Of a stretch of DNA of 35,054 nt, positions 1 to 8,735 are shown piece after piece. The DNA is from Paenibacillus alkaliterrae (GTDB taxonomy: Bacteria; Bacillota; Bacilli; Paenibacillales; Paenibacillaceae), in the NCBI RefSeq assembly GCF_021532375.1, contig NZ_JAKGAP010000069.1, positions 1 to 35,054 on the forward strand. The letters are read 5' to 3'. Every line of letters starts with the position of its first letter. The stretch's first letter is position 1. The notes under the pieces were generated by a model. It did no database searches, was not told where the DNA came from, and was given only the letters and a program-made list of their open reading frames with translations. The position numbers were made by a program, and so were the translations under genes.

Positions 1-53
1 TCATTCCCATCCTCGGTTGTAAAGTTAAGATTAATGTTTTAATCTCCTGCATT

Positions 54-188
54 TCACGCTGTTAGGCGCTTATAGCAGAACTTGTCGTACATATCCGTTA
101 GTCGATGATACACTTTCCCTTCATGCCGCGTATCCTTTAAATCACTAAAATACTCAAAAAAGCTCCCTTGATATCTTTCGTTGCTCAT
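54..188 (-). pseudogene. Transposase N-terminal remnant (ISAs1-like)
   Basis: A 44-codon reading frame with a good ribosome site (GGAGGG, 6 bases before the ATG at 188). The peptide contains FEYFSDLKDTRHEGKVYHRL, which resembles the start of ISAs1-family DDE transposases (a short 'F..L.D.R..GK..H.L' block before the first catalytic region). The match ends after about 30 residues and the frame stops at 54-56; no catalytic DDE region follows within the window. I read it as the surviving 5' end of a deleted insertion sequence. The family call rests on one short motif and may be wrong. Confidence 0.4.
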
Positions 189-378
189 CAGTATCCCTCC
201 GAAAATGCTTCTGAGCAATATCTTACTTCACAAGAGGCTCTTTATGAAAGAGGGTTAGATATTATTTTGATATAGCCTGCTGTTATCAGCAGAATGCCAC
301 ATTCCGTGACCGCATTCAAAAGTTCCAATATTTGCTAATATCTCCTATTATGTTTCTTCATGAATTCGCCGTGATCAT
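189..378. other. Intergenic stretch with two small hairpins
   Basis: No gene is visible. Two short perfect hairpins occur: CTCTTT/AAAGAG at 238-252 (3-base loop) and CTGCTG/CAGCAG at 277-292 (4-base loop). Neither is followed by a clear T-run. They may belong to the upstream end of the transposase remnant or be chance. Confidence 0.3.
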
Positions 379-1233
379 TCATCCCCCACCTAAGGAGGAA
401 GGGGACTTCTGACCGATATAGTTAAAGTTACTTCTATATTTTGCCGGGGAAATCCGGTTCCATTTGCGAAACATTTTACCGAAATGATGCTCATCGGAAA
501 ATCCGCAAGCTTCAGCAATGGATCTCATCGGCTCGACAGTGAGCGTCAAGTACTTCTTCGCATGTTCATTACGAACTCGGTTCAAGTACTCCTTGGGCGG
601 AATACCCAGTTCCTTTAGAAACCAACTGCGAAGATGCGAGGGAGAGATACCGAACCGGTCGGCAAGCTCTACGATTTTCAATTCCTCGCTATAGTGTATA
701 TCTATCCATTTCCGAACACCGGTATAGGCCTCTTGGAAGTTGTCCGTTTTTTGAATGAAGCCCGACATCCTTGCGATAAGGGATGCTAATTCGTATTGGA
801 TTTCAATTCGATGAACCGATTGATCTTGTGTCCAATTTAGGGCAATGTATCGGATTCTTTCATTAATTTGCTTTTCTTGCTCCTGGGAAAACATTTGGAT
901 AAACGGCAGTTCTAAAATTTCAACCATCTCCGTTTGATGATTCGTGCCGTTATCCATGAAAGATATCCTCGCGACGTCGAGTAGAAGCATCATGACGTGA
1001 AGGGGTTGTGCGAAATCAGACTTCATCCTTAATTTGAGCTCCGGCTTCAGGTATACCATCATTCCTTTATGCACCTCGTAGGAGCCTTCCTCCGTCGTGA
1101 ATGTCCCTTGGCCTCCATAGATCCAATATAAACTATGCACGTTCAATTTATGCCGAATATCCTCCCATCCCGGAAGAGGGGGTTTATCATATACAAAATG
1201 AATATGGTAGATGGTGTAATCCGTACTGTCCAT
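379..1233 (-). CDS. AraC-family transcriptional regulator
   Basis: A 284-residue one-component regulator. The N-terminal ~150 residues look like the cupin-type effector domain of AraC proteins (an aromatic/Gly-rich beta segment YWIYGGQGTF near residue 37, then 'MMVYLKPE'). The last ~100 residues carry the double helix-turn-helix: ADRFGISPSHLRSWFLKELG followed by 'PMRSIAEACGFSDEHHFGKMFRKW', a canonical second helix-turn-helix. It points away from the decayed glycoside hydrolase on the other strand, which suggests that it once controlled that enzyme. The ligand cannot be read from the sequence. The ATG at 1233 has only a loose purine-rich ribosome site. Confidence 0.9.
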   Translation of the reverse strand: MDSTDYTIYHIHFVYDKPPLPGWEDIRHKLNVHSLYWIYGGQGTFTTEEGSYEVHKGMMVYLKPELKLRMKSDFAQPLHVMMLLLDVARISFMDNGTNHQTEMVEILELPFIQMFSQEQEKQINERIRYIALNWTQDQSVHRIEIQYELASLIARMSGFIQKTDNFQEAYTGVRKWIDIHYSEELKIVELADRFGISPSHLRSWFLKELGIPPKEYLNRVRNEHAKKYLTLTVEPMRSIAEACGFSDEHHFGKMFRKWNRISPAKYRSNFNYIGQKSPSSLGGG

Positions 1234-1288
1234 TGTCCTGCTTGCACTCCACTCAAATTGATTTTGACCAAATTACGATGGTTTTTTC

Positions 1289-1316
1289 CCTATAAAATGA
1301 GGATTAGTCGTGTTAA
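1289..1316 (-). promoter_or_regulatory. Candidate sigma-A promoter of the AraC gene
   Basis: On the minus strand TTAACA (complement of 1311-1316), a 16-base spacer and TATAGG (complement of 1289-1294) lie about 55 bases before the start codon. Each box matches consensus at 4 of 6 positions, so this is a weak prediction. Confidence 0.3.
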
Positions 1317-1380
1317 ACTGATTTTAAAATGACCACTAAGGAACTGTCAATCATGACTTGGACGACGCTACTGGCTCGAT

Positions 1381-2465
1381 TTGGTGGATGAGTGCGGTTT
1401 TGCTTTCCGGGAAGAGATGACTATTCGCGATTATCACAGCCCCAGCGTCTTATTGTTGGGAGCCCGCCGGCAGCATGAACCGGAAAAACTCCTGCTAATT
1501 GGTCTCAGACACGCTCTAATTATGCATGTAACGGGAAAACAAGGCGGTATTCACGGGAATCATCGCTTCGGATTCAAATTAACGGGGAAGACGTTGTGCT
1601 GAAGGGATTTAACCGGCATGAGGATCATCCCATCGTCGGCGCATCGTTTCCGTACCAGCTGATGGTTCATGATATCGAGCTGATGGTTGAGGCAGGCGCG
1701 AATGCGGTCCGGACGAGCCATTATCCGAATGACGAGCGTTTTTTGGATCTATGCGACGAACGCGGCATTCTCGTATGGGAGGAAAATCACGCGCGCGGAT
1801 TCAGCTTGGAGCAGATGCAAAACCCGAACTTCGAGCGGCAGTGCGAGGACTGTAACCGCGAGATGGTCGAGAGTCATTTTAATCACCCTAGCATTATGAT
1901 ATGGGCGATTCTAAACGAGTGCGCGAGCAATACGCCGGAGGGCCGCGTCATGTATAAGAAGCAGTTGGAGCAAATCCGCAGCTTGGACGGCTCAAGGCCG
2001 CTTACATTCGCCAGCCATCATCGCGAGAAGGAGCTTTGCTTCGATCTGGCCGATATTGTATCGTTTAACCTATACCCGCTGTGGTATGGCGATGAGGATC
2101 CGGGCGAGCTAAGCGATCAGGCGAGAAAATGGGCCGATGAGCTCGGCGGTCAGGGAAAGCCGATGATTATGAGCGAGTTTGGCGGAGACGGCCATTACGG
2201 GCTTCGTGATCCGAACCGTATGAAGGGGACCGAGGAGCGCCATGCCGATATTATCGGGAGCAATCTGGACGCTTATACGAAACGGCCGTTCATCTCCGGC
2301 ATGTTCATTTGGCAGTTTTGCGATTGCCGTGTGTCGGAAGGCAACGGCTGGCTGCTGTCTCGCGCAGGTACGCAAAACAGCAAAGGGATCGTAGACCGTT
2401 ACCGCAGACCTAAGCTTGCCTTCGATATCGTCAAGAAGTATTTTCGGCGGGATGAAGGGAAATAA
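1381..2465 (+). pseudogene. Glycoside hydrolase family 2 gene, 5' part decayed
   Basis: The frame beginning at the GTG at 1596 (289 residues) is the TIM-barrel domain of a GH2 glycosidase (beta-galactosidase/beta-glucuronidase type). It has the entry motif LKGFNRHED, the 'RTSHYPND' segment, the acid/base Glu in WAILNE (Glu108) and the nucleophile Glu in MSEFGG (Glu194). The normal GH2 N-terminal sugar-binding and immunoglobulin-like domains (about 250-300 residues) are absent. The same frame continues upstream as RIQINGEDV to about 1569, and the 'RFGFK' that should precede it is in another frame, which marks a frameshift near 1565. The frame at 1366-1500 (RYWLDLVDECGF...YHSPSVLLLG) faintly resembles a GH2 barrel too. 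There is no proper start, so I treat it as broken. The truncated barrel alone is unlikely to fold. Confidence 0.75.
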
Positions 2466-2499
2466 CAAATCGCAGCAAGATGCGCCTGCGGAATGAAAA

Positions 2500-2535
2500 A
2501 GCCTCTTACAAGTTCAAGTGAACTCGTGAGAGGCT
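2500..2535 (-). terminator. Rho-independent terminator of the ABC/EamA operon
   Basis: Two 17-base arms (2500-2516 and 2519-2535) pair at 15 positions, and the remaining two can form G-U pairs. On the minus strand the stem is followed directly by TTTTTC. It lies 8 bases after the stop of the EamA gene and so ends the leftward operon; it may also stop readthrough from the GH2 remnant. Confidence 0.85.
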
Positions 2536-2542
2536 GTCTCGT

Positions 2543-3454
2543 TCAAGCGGCATGTTCTTTCGTATGCGATGCTTTCTTGAGCATCAGATTAATAATCTTG
2601 GATACCGAAACGCCGGCCATTATAATGAAGATTCCTAACCATTGAAGCCAGGACGTGCTTTCGTGAAGAAATAATCCCGAACAAACGATCACGACAGGCA
2701 GCTCGACGGCACAGAGCATAGCGGCGGCGCCGGTGCCGATTCGCGGAGCGCCGATCGCGAGTAAATACGGCGGAACGATATTTCCTAATACGCTTAGCAG
2801 AAGCGCCCATAGCCATAATCCGCTGCCGAGGCTGCCATTCCATAGAAACTGCGGCGGATAGATAAGCATTACCGTCACTGCGGCTCCCGTCAACATCCAT
2901 GAGCTGCGCTGCACCGCTGGAAGATTCACGGCCACATGGCCGCTGAAATAAATGAACGCCGTGCAGCAGACCGCCGCCAGCAAACCCAGCGCGATGCCTG
3001 CTAGCCGCACGGATACCGGTGAATGCTCCGCCATGCCTGAAGCAAGCAGCGTTCCGGACAAGATTATCGCAACGGAGAGCCACTGCGTAGCGCCAGGACG
3101 CCGTTTATAAAACACCCAATCTACCGCCATCCCCATCCAAATAAATTGAAACAAGAGTAGAATGGCAAGTGACGCATCCAGCATCTGCAGGCTGTAATAG
3201 TAGACGACTCCGGTTAATCCGGTAAATGTACCGCTGCCTAGCAGCTTCAAGCGCATGGCCCAATTGATCTCCGCTTTATCGCTGATGAATAGCCGCAGCA
3301 GCCACATAATCAAGCAGCCGGCGGCCGCTTGACTGCCGGTAATCTCAGCCGCCGTAAAACCATCCTGGTAACCCAGCTTTACAATCGTCGACAGGACGCC
3401 GTAAGAAGCCGCGCCAATCAGCACGAGCAGACTTGCTTTTCCTTTTGTAATCAT
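2543..3454 (-). CDS. EamA/DMT-family membrane transporter
   Basis: A 303-residue, very hydrophobic protein with about ten predicted membrane helices arranged as two EamA repeats (first ending near residue 140, second 'LLAAVCCTAFIYFSGHVAV' onward). This is the drug/metabolite transporter superfamily, members of which mostly export small metabolites or amino acids. It is the last gene of a six-gene leftward operon, starting 9 bases after the oxidoreductase stop. The context suggests export of a sugar-derived intermediate or by-product, but the substrate is unknown. Length is typical for the family and both repeats look complete. Confidence 0.9.
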   Translation of the reverse strand: MITKGKASLLVLIGAASYGVLSTIVKLGYQDGFTAAEITGSQAAAGCLIMWLLRLFISDKAEINWAMRLKLLGSGTFTGLTGVVYYYSLQMLDASLAILLLFQFIWMGMAVDWVFYKRRPGATQWLSVAIILSGTLLASGMAEHSPVSVRLAGIALGLLAAVCCTAFIYFSGHVAVNLPAVQRSSWMLTGAAVTVMLIYPPQFLWNGSLGSGLWLWALLLSVLGNIVPPYLLAIGAPRIGTGAAAMLCAVELPVVIVCSGLFLHESTSWLQWLGIFIIMAGVSVSKIINLMLKKASHTKEHAA

Positions 3455-3463
3455 CCTGTCTTA

Positions 3464-4567
3464 TCAACCTTTCAGCCCATTTCTCGGCAGGTCTGCAGGA
3501 AGCGCGGCCGGTCGTTTGCAATCGCTCTTGAGCTCGTAGTGCATGCCCCGTTCGGAGGACAAATGGAAGCCGTGCATCAATTCAAGCACATGAAGGGCCA
3601 TATCGCCGTTTGCACGGTGTTCTCTTCCATCCCTAATCGCGTAAGCCATATCCACAACGCCCAGTCCGCGGCTGTTCTCCGTGAATCCGTGCGTTAACGG
3701 CATTTCCATAAAATCGGTTTGGTTATGCCGTTTGATATAGACAGGTCCGCCGAACGTGTTCGGGTCAGGGACAATCAAAGTGCCGGCAGAGCCGTAAATC
3801 TCCATATGCGGAAGCTTGGAGCCCTGCACGTCAACGCTCGTGATAATCGTGCCTACCGCGCCGTTAGCGAAGTCGATCGTTCCGGCAATATGAGTCGGAA
3901 CCTCCACCGGAATTTTTTTGCCGTAATCCAACTCATTCGTGATGGTCCTCTCCGGGAACGTCATTTGAGCCGAACCGGAAACCCGCCGAACCGGAGCGAT
4001 CAGATTAATGAGCGCCGTCAAATAGTAAGGCCCCATGTCAAACATCGGACCCGCCCCGACTTGATACAGAAAGCCCGGATTCGGATGCCAGCTTTCCGGC
4101 CCTGAACCCATCATAAATGCGGTTGCCGCAACCGGCTTGCCGATCCAGCCTTCATCGATCAATTTGCGGCAGGTTTGAATGCCTCCACCGAGGAAGGTGT
4201 CCGGCGCCGAACCGATAAGCAGATTTTTCTCTTTGGCCAATGCGAGAATCCTTTGTCCGTCTTCGAGGCTAATGGCAAGCGGTTTTTCGCCGTACGTATG
4301 CTTTCCTGCTTCAAGAGCCCGGATATGGAGCTCCGCATGCGCGCTCGGAATGGTTAAATTTATAACGACTTCAATCTCTGGATCAGCCAACAGCTCATCG
4401 ACCTCGCAAGCTTTAGGGATGCCGTATTCTGCCGCCCTGGCTCTCGCCTTCTCCATATCCAAATCGGAGCATGCGACAATGTCGAGAATATCGAACTTTC
4501 GGCCCGCTTCGAAATAAATGGGACTTATCACGCCGCAGCCGATAATGCCAACCTTTACTTTTCTCAT
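3464..4567 (-). CDS. Gfo/Idh/MocA-family NAD(P)-dependent oxidoreductase
   Basis: A 367-residue protein. Residues 1-120 are a Rossmann fold (VGIIGCGVIS near residue 6) with the family's YGEKP motif, Lys95 being the usual catalytic lysine; the rest is the alpha/beta substrate domain ('GAGPMFDMGPYYL', where such proteins carry the active-site D..HY/PYY). Such enzymes oxidise or reduce hydroxyls of sugars or inositols. I chose the ATG at 4567 because AGGAGGA lies 6 bases before it; an upstream in-frame extension to 4627 has no such site. It follows the TIM-barrel isomerase by 16 bases. Together they suggest oxidation of an imported sugar followed by isomerisation or elimination. Confidence 0.9.
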   Translation of the reverse strand: MRKVKVGIIGCGVISPIYFEAGRKFDILDIVACSDLDMEKARARAAEYGIPKACEVDELLADPEIEVVINLTIPSAHAELHIRALEAGKHTYGEKPLAISLEDGQRILALAKEKNLLIGSAPDTFLGGGIQTCRKLIDEGWIGKPVAATAFMMGSGPESWHPNPGFLYQVGAGPMFDMGPYYLTALINLIAPVRRVSGSAQMTFPERTITNELDYGKKIPVEVPTHIAGTIDFANGAVGTIITSVDVQGSKLPHMEIYGSAGTLIVPDPNTFGGPVYIKRHNQTDFMEMPLTHGFTENSRGLGVVDMAYAIRDGREHRANGDMALHVLELMHGFHLSSERGMHYELKSDCKRPAALPADLPRNGLKG

Positions 4568-4583
4568 GATCATTCCTCCTGGT

Positions 4584-5414
4584 CTAGTTTGCAAAGAGCT
4601 TGGAAATATTCCGATAGCTGATCTCAACGCTCTCCAGCTGGTTTCGCGCCGTCATATCCTGCTCGACGAAAATGTATTTCGCCGCGCCAATTTCCTTCAC
4701 CGCGTTTATAATGCCTGCAATATCCAACGTTCCTTCGCCGACTTCGGAAAAGTGGTCCTCCTGCAGCACACCGATAAATCGTTCAAACGTAATGTCTGCG
4801 TCTTCGCCGACCACCTCCAGAAGATTGACCGGCTGCGCGGCTGCCGTCAGATCCTTCTGATGAACCAAATCGCAACGGTCGCCAAGCTTATGCAGGTAAG
4901 CGATTGGATCGACTCCGCCTCTTACGGTCCAGTACGTGTCGAGCTCAACTTTGACAAGATCCTTATCCGTGTTCTCCAGGATGATGTCCATGATGTATTG
5001 TCCGTCGAACTTCTGGAATTCCTGAAAGTGATTATGGTAGTAGAAATCTATGCCGGCTTTCTTGTAGACTTCGCCATGCCGGTTGAATTGCTTGCACATA
5101 TCAAGAACCTCCTGCTTGTTCTTGAAAAATGCGATTCCGAGAGCAACAGCCGAACTTCCGAGCTCCTTATTATAAGCGATAATGTCCTCGTAACGGTCAA
5201 TCGGGTCGATATGGGTGGACACGACCTTCATACCCAAAGCGTCCAGTCGTTTTCTAAGCTCAGTGGCGTCCGGCTCCAAGCCCTCTTCGGCATTGTGGTT
5301 CGCTATTTCAAGATTTTTGTAACCGATAGCAGCCAATTTTTCAAGCGTTCCCCAGTAATCCTTTTTCAGTTCGTCTCTGACGGAATAAAGCTGAAGTCCG
5401 AATTGTAAGCTCAT
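4584..5414 (-). CDS. Sugar phosphate isomerase/epimerase-like TIM-barrel protein
   Basis: A 276-residue member of the xylose-isomerase-like/AP-endonuclease-2 superfamily. The start MSLQFGLQLYSVRDEL and 'LAAIGYKNLEI' are the first barrel strands. Metal-ligand residues are placed as expected: the H of 'VVSTHID', the HNH of 'FYYHNHFQEF', 'KVELDTYW', 'VHQKD' and the late 'IFVEQD'. Members isomerise or epimerise sugars and some cleave 3-keto-glycosides. AGGAGG stands 9 bases before the ATG. It lies between the binding protein and the oxidoreductase in one operon, so it probably acts on the sugar that importer brings in. Confidence 0.88.
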   Translation of the reverse strand: MSLQFGLQLYSVRDELKKDYWGTLEKLAAIGYKNLEIANHNAEEGLEPDATELRKRLDALGMKVVSTHIDPIDRYEDIIAYNKELGSSAVALGIAFFKNKQEVLDMCKQFNRHGEVYKKAGIDFYYHNHFQEFQKFDGQYIMDIILENTDKDLVKVELDTYWTVRGGVDPIAYLHKLGDRCDLVHQKDLTAAAQPVNLLEVVGEDADITFERFIGVLQEDHFSEVGEGTLDIAGIINAVKEIGAAKYIFVEQDMTARNQLESVEISYRNISKLFAN

Positions 5415-5450
5415 GAAAGTTTGCCTCCTGTATAATGGTTGATGGTTTAA

Positions 5451-6746
5451 TTAACGCGTATTCATTTTTTCCCAAGCAGCTTGGAACTCGCTGAGCAATT
5501 CATCGCCAGTAACTTTTTTGGCAATATATTTCTGCATGGAAGCCCCAAACTCTTGCGCGGCCCCGTCCGGGAACTTCGACCAGTGCCACCCGAGCGCCTT
5601 GTCTTGCTCGATGTATTTCATAACTTCCGCGCCAAGCGTCCCGATGTCGTCCGGATTGACCTCGATGTTAGAGAACGCCGGTATAAATTTGAACTCCTTG
5701 GTCAAATATTTCTGGCCGGCTTCAGAGGTGACGAGCCAGTTCAGAAACTCCTTCGCCTCCTTCTTGACCGGAGATTTATTGTAAATGACCCAGTTGTTAG
5801 CCGGACCGACGAACAATTTATCGTTCATCGCGGCATCTTCGCTGATCGGCATCGGCAGCAATCCTACCTTCATATCCGGAGCGAGCTTATCCAGCACAGG
5901 CTGCAGCCAGTTGCCGCTTTGATAAATGGCGCCTTGGCCGGTGGCGAACATCGTGGATGCATTGTTGTAATCCGTCGTTAAGCTGTTTTTGTTTCCGTAT
6001 TTGATATTCAGGTCAAACAACTTGACCCAATCCTTAAAGACCGCATTATCGGTGATCCGGGCTGTGCCGTCATTTAAACCGTTAATGAAAGCGTTAGGAT
6101 CGGATTGCTTCGCAAACGGATTGTTCACATTGTGGAATCCAAGCCCGAACCAGTTGTCGAACGAGTTAACAAATGGCTGTATTCCTGCCGCCTCGAGCTT
6201 CACAACAGCGTCCTCCAATTGCGAAATCGTCCTCGGCAGCTCGGTAATGCCAGCCTTCTCGAACATGTCCTTGTTGTACAAAAATCCGAGACCTTCAATT
6301 CCGACCGGCATACCGTATACTTTGCCGTCTCTGGTCATGGGCTCTTTGGCGATTTCGATTTCGTTTTTGACCCAAGGCTGATCGGATAGGTCCTCCAAAT
6401 ATTCGACCCAGGCGTCCAGCTGCTTGTAGCCTTCGTTGTTAAAAATATCGGGCATATTGCCGGAAGCGAATCGTGCCTTCAGCTGCGTGTTGTAGTTGTC
6501 TCCGCCAAGAAGCGTATCAATTTGAAGCTTGACCCCTGGATGCGTTTGTTCATACTCTTCCTTAAGCTTGTTGAATTGTTCGGCAATTTCAACCTTGAAA
6601 TTCATAATGGTGATCGTCACTTCCCCGGGCGGCGCTTCATTCCCATTGGCAACGTTCTCCGGCTCCTCCTTTCCGCCGCCTGCACAGCCGGCTAACAAAG
6701 CACACGAAAGCAATACAACGCTTAAGACCGTAATCCATTTTTTCAT
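5451..6746 (-). CDS. Sugar ABC transporter substrate-binding lipoprotein
   Basis: A 431-residue family 1 extracellular solute-binding protein. A lipoprotein signal peptide is clear: MKKW start, hydrophobic stretch and lipobox LLAGC with the lipidated Cys near residue 21. Further in are segments typical of oligosaccharide binders: FASGNMPDIFNNEG, 'GKVYGMPVGIEGLGFLYNKDMFEKAG' and 'FLNWLVTSEAGQKY'. The start at 6746 is preceded by GGGGGAG; a longer in-frame version would put the signal peptide in the middle. It follows the two permease genes by a 118-base gap that contains a 10-bp palindrome. No ATPase gene is nearby, so a shared MsmX/MsiK-type ATPase is probably used. Confidence 0.93.
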   Translation of the reverse strand: MKKWITVLSVVLLSCALLAGCAGGGKEEPENVANGNEAPPGEVTITIMNFKVEIAEQFNKLKEEYEQTHPGVKLQIDTLLGGDNYNTQLKARFASGNMPDIFNNEGYKQLDAWVEYLEDLSDQPWVKNEIEIAKEPMTRDGKVYGMPVGIEGLGFLYNKDMFEKAGITELPRTISQLEDAVVKLEAAGIQPFVNSFDNWFGLGFHNVNNPFAKQSDPNAFINGLNDGTARITDNAVFKDWVKLFDLNIKYGNKNSLTTDYNNASTMFATGQGAIYQSGNWLQPVLDKLAPDMKVGLLPMPISEDAAMNDKLFVGPANNWVIYNKSPVKKEAKEFLNWLVTSEAGQKYLTKEFKFIPAFSNIEVNPDDIGTLGAEVMKYIEQDKALGWHWSKFPDGAAQEFGASMQKYIAKKVTGDELLSEFQAAWEKMNTR

Positions 6747-6772
6747 GGCGTCCTGCTCCCCCTTCAATTTTC

Positions 6773-6782
6773 GTAGCGCTAC
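6773..6782. promoter_or_regulatory. 10-bp perfect palindrome before the binding-protein gene
   Basis: GTAGCGCTAC lies 26 bases upstream of the binding-protein start, in the unusually long gap of this operon. It resembles a short operator half-pair but does not fit the cre consensus. Function is unknown; the gap may hold an internal promoter, though I see no convincing -35/-10 pair. Confidence 0.3.
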
Positions 6783-6864
6783 AATGCAATAGTAGGACAC
6801 TTTCTGAATGACCTACACTCATGGCATTGACTGTTTAGGTGGACAAAATTGCTCACCCTCGCAA

Positions 6865-7698
6865 TTACCCCTTTACGGCGCCCGCCGTAATACCCTGAAT
6901 AATATACCGCTGCAAAGCGAGGAAAAAGACGAGAATCGGCATAATTCCCATGACCAGCGCCGCAAGCGCCAAATCCCATTGCTGCATATATTGGCCGAAC
7001 AACGAATTCATAGCCACTTGAATGGTCTGCAGTTCCGGCTTCTGCAGGACAAGCAGCGGAAGCAGGAAGTCGTTCCACATCCACAAGCTTTGAAGCACAA
7101 TGACGGTAACGGTCATCGGCTTTAAGAGCGGAAACACAATCCGCCAGAAAATGCCGTAAGGGTTGCAGCCATCAATAAGCGCTGCTTCCTCGATTTCAAG
7201 AGGGATCGATTTCATAAACCCGTGGTACAGGAAGATCGTGAAGGAAGCGCCGAGTCCCGTATAAAAAAACACAATACCCGGCATGCTGTTTAGGAGATTA
7301 AGCCAATTGCCGACTTTGACGAGCGGAATCATGATCGTTTGAAACGGGACGACCATGGCCGCGATAAACATAGCAAACAAGAATCGGTTCCCTTTGCTCG
7401 GATGGCGCAGCAGCCTATAGGCGGCCATCGACGATATTATGACCATGCAAATGTCGCTGAAAACCGTAATCAGAAACGAATTTCGCAGCGCCCGGGGAAA
7501 GCTTAATACTTCCCAAGCGCGTGCATAGTTTTCCCAATTCAGGCTCTTGGGCAAGCTGGACGTATTCATAAGCAGCTCCGAGAAGCCTTTGAACGAATTG
7601 GCAATGACAAAATAAAACGGCGTGAGAAATATCAGGGCTGCAAGCAACATCATGATTTCAAAGGAGAACAATTTCAAGCCGTACGGTTTCGTATTCAT
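6865..7698 (-). CDS. Sugar ABC transporter permease, MalG/LacG type
   Basis: A 277-residue inner-membrane permease with about six membrane helices. The EAA loop that contacts the ATPase is present ('EEAALIDGCNPYGIFWRIVFP', residues about 175-195). The end 'QRYIIQGITAGAVKG' is the typical C-terminus of this permease class. Its ATG shares one base with the stop of the preceding permease gene, which implies translational coupling. It pairs with that permease to form the channel used by the binding protein at 5451. Confidence 0.94.
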   Translation of the reverse strand: MNTKPYGLKLFSFEIMMLLAALIFLTPFYFVIANSFKGFSELLMNTSSLPKSLNWENYARAWEVLSFPRALRNSFLITVFSDICMVIISSMAAYRLLRHPSKGNRFLFAMFIAAMVVPFQTIMIPLVKVGNWLNLLNSMPGIVFFYTGLGASFTIFLYHGFMKSIPLEIEEAALIDGCNPYGIFWRIVFPLLKPMTVTVIVLQSLWMWNDFLLPLLVLQKPELQTIQVAMNSLFGQYMQQWDLALAALVMGIMPILVFFLALQRYIIQGITAGAVKG

Positions 7699-8579
7699 TA
7701 CATCTCCACCTCCCTCTTCTTCGTAATCGATACTTGGATCATAGTGATAACGGTTACAACGATGAAGAAAATAACGGCTTTAGCCGTTCCGAGTCCGTAA
7801 CGGTTGTTCTTGAACGCTTCGTAGTATATATTCATCGCAACTGATTCGGTTGATTTGAAAGGTCCGCCCTGCGTTAAGGAGAAGTTAAGATCGAACGACT
7901 TGAAGGTCCATGAGATGCTTAGAAACAAGCAGATGGTCACGGCCGGCATAATGAGTGGCAATACGATATTCCTCAAAATCTGGAAGCCTGAAGCACCGTC
8001 AATCGCCGCAGCTTCCAACATGTCGCTCGGAACGTTCGTCAAGCCGGCAATATAGATGACCATAAGGTAACCGGCCCCTTGCCATACGCTGACAAGAACA
8101 ATCCCCCAGAACGCCGACGCCTCCGTGCTTAGCCATGGCAATTCAAAAAATCCAATATGGGTTGATTCACCAATTGCCGCGAAGCCTTCTGTAAAAATAA
8201 ACCGCCATATAAATCCTAATAAAAGACCGCCGAGCACATTCGGCATAAAGAAAATCGTACGCAGCATATTGCGGGATTTCATCGGTTTCGATAATAAATA
8301 AGCGATCAAGAAACCAAGCAGGTTGCTAATTAGGACAACGGTAAACGTAAACCGGGCCGTAAACCATAACGATGATCCAAAATCCGGGTCATCTGTCAAG
8401 ATCGTCACGTAATTTTTAAGCCCTAACCAATCAATCTGGCTGGATACGCCGTTCCAATTGGTAAACGAATAATAAAGACCGAGCAAGAACGGCAGCACCA
8501 TAACAATAGCATAAGCAAACAGTGCAGGTCCTACAAAGACCGTCTGCTGCATAAGCTGCGATGTCGACCACCTTCTCAT
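7698..8579 (-). CDS. Sugar ABC transporter permease, MalF/LacF type
   Basis: A 293-residue permease, first gene of the leftward operon. The start MRRWSTSQL is followed by the first helix 'FVGPALFAYAIVMVLPFLLGLYYS' and 'TNWNG', typical of MalF-like sugar permeases; the EAA loop is 'LEAAAIDGASGFQILRNIVLP'. I chose the ATG at 8579 because AGGGGGGA lies just upstream; the ORF is open a further 7 codons. The divergent sensor kinase gene is 157 bases away and probably senses the same substrate. Confidence 0.94.
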   Translation of the reverse strand: MRRWSTSQLMQQTVFVGPALFAYAIVMVLPFLLGLYYSFTNWNGVSSQIDWLGLKNYVTILTDDPDFGSSLWFTARFTFTVVLISNLLGFLIAYLLSKPMKSRNMLRTIFFMPNVLGGLLLGFIWRFIFTEGFAAIGESTHIGFFELPWLSTEASAFWGIVLVSVWQGAGYLMVIYIAGLTNVPSDMLEAAAIDGASGFQILRNIVLPLIMPAVTICLFLSISWTFKSFDLNFSLTQGGPFKSTESVAMNIYYEAFKNNRYGLGTAKAVIFFIVVTVITMIQVSITKKREVEM

Positions 8580-8671
8580 AACAGGTTCCCCCCTATCCAA
8601 GATGTTTATGATACATCCTTATTTTATCGACGGCATTCAACAATTCCCACTCAGAAATTTGAGAAGATTGG

Positions 8672-8701
8672 TGGACGATTTTGACTGAGTGATGCTAGAA
8701 T
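8672..8701 (+). promoter_or_regulatory. Candidate sigma-A promoter of the two-component operon
   Basis: TGGACG (8672-8677, 4/6), an 18-base spacer and TAGAAT (8696-8701, 5/6). Transcription would begin near 8708, so an in-frame ATG at 8700 lies outside the message and the ATG at 8736 is the likely kinase start. A distant inverted pair ACTCAG (8649-8654)/CTGAGT (8685-8690) spans this region and could be an operator. Confidence 0.45.
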
Positions 8702-8714
8702 GAAAGCGTTGACA
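8701..8714 (+). promoter_or_regulatory. CcpA-binding cre site
   Basis: TGAAAGCGTTGACA fits every position of the catabolite-responsive-element consensus TGWAANCGNTNWCA. It starts at the last base of the predicted -10 box and covers the transcription start, a position at which CcpA represses. It would shut off the kinase/regulator pair during growth on a preferred sugar. Confidence 0.75.
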
Positions 8715-8735
8715 AGAGGGGGCGGGACAACGAGC

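Noticed and set aside
8700..8735. Upstream ATG for the sensor kinase at 8700
   Set aside because: It overlaps the predicted -10 box and cre site, so it would not be transcribed; the ATG at 8736 follows a purine-rich site.
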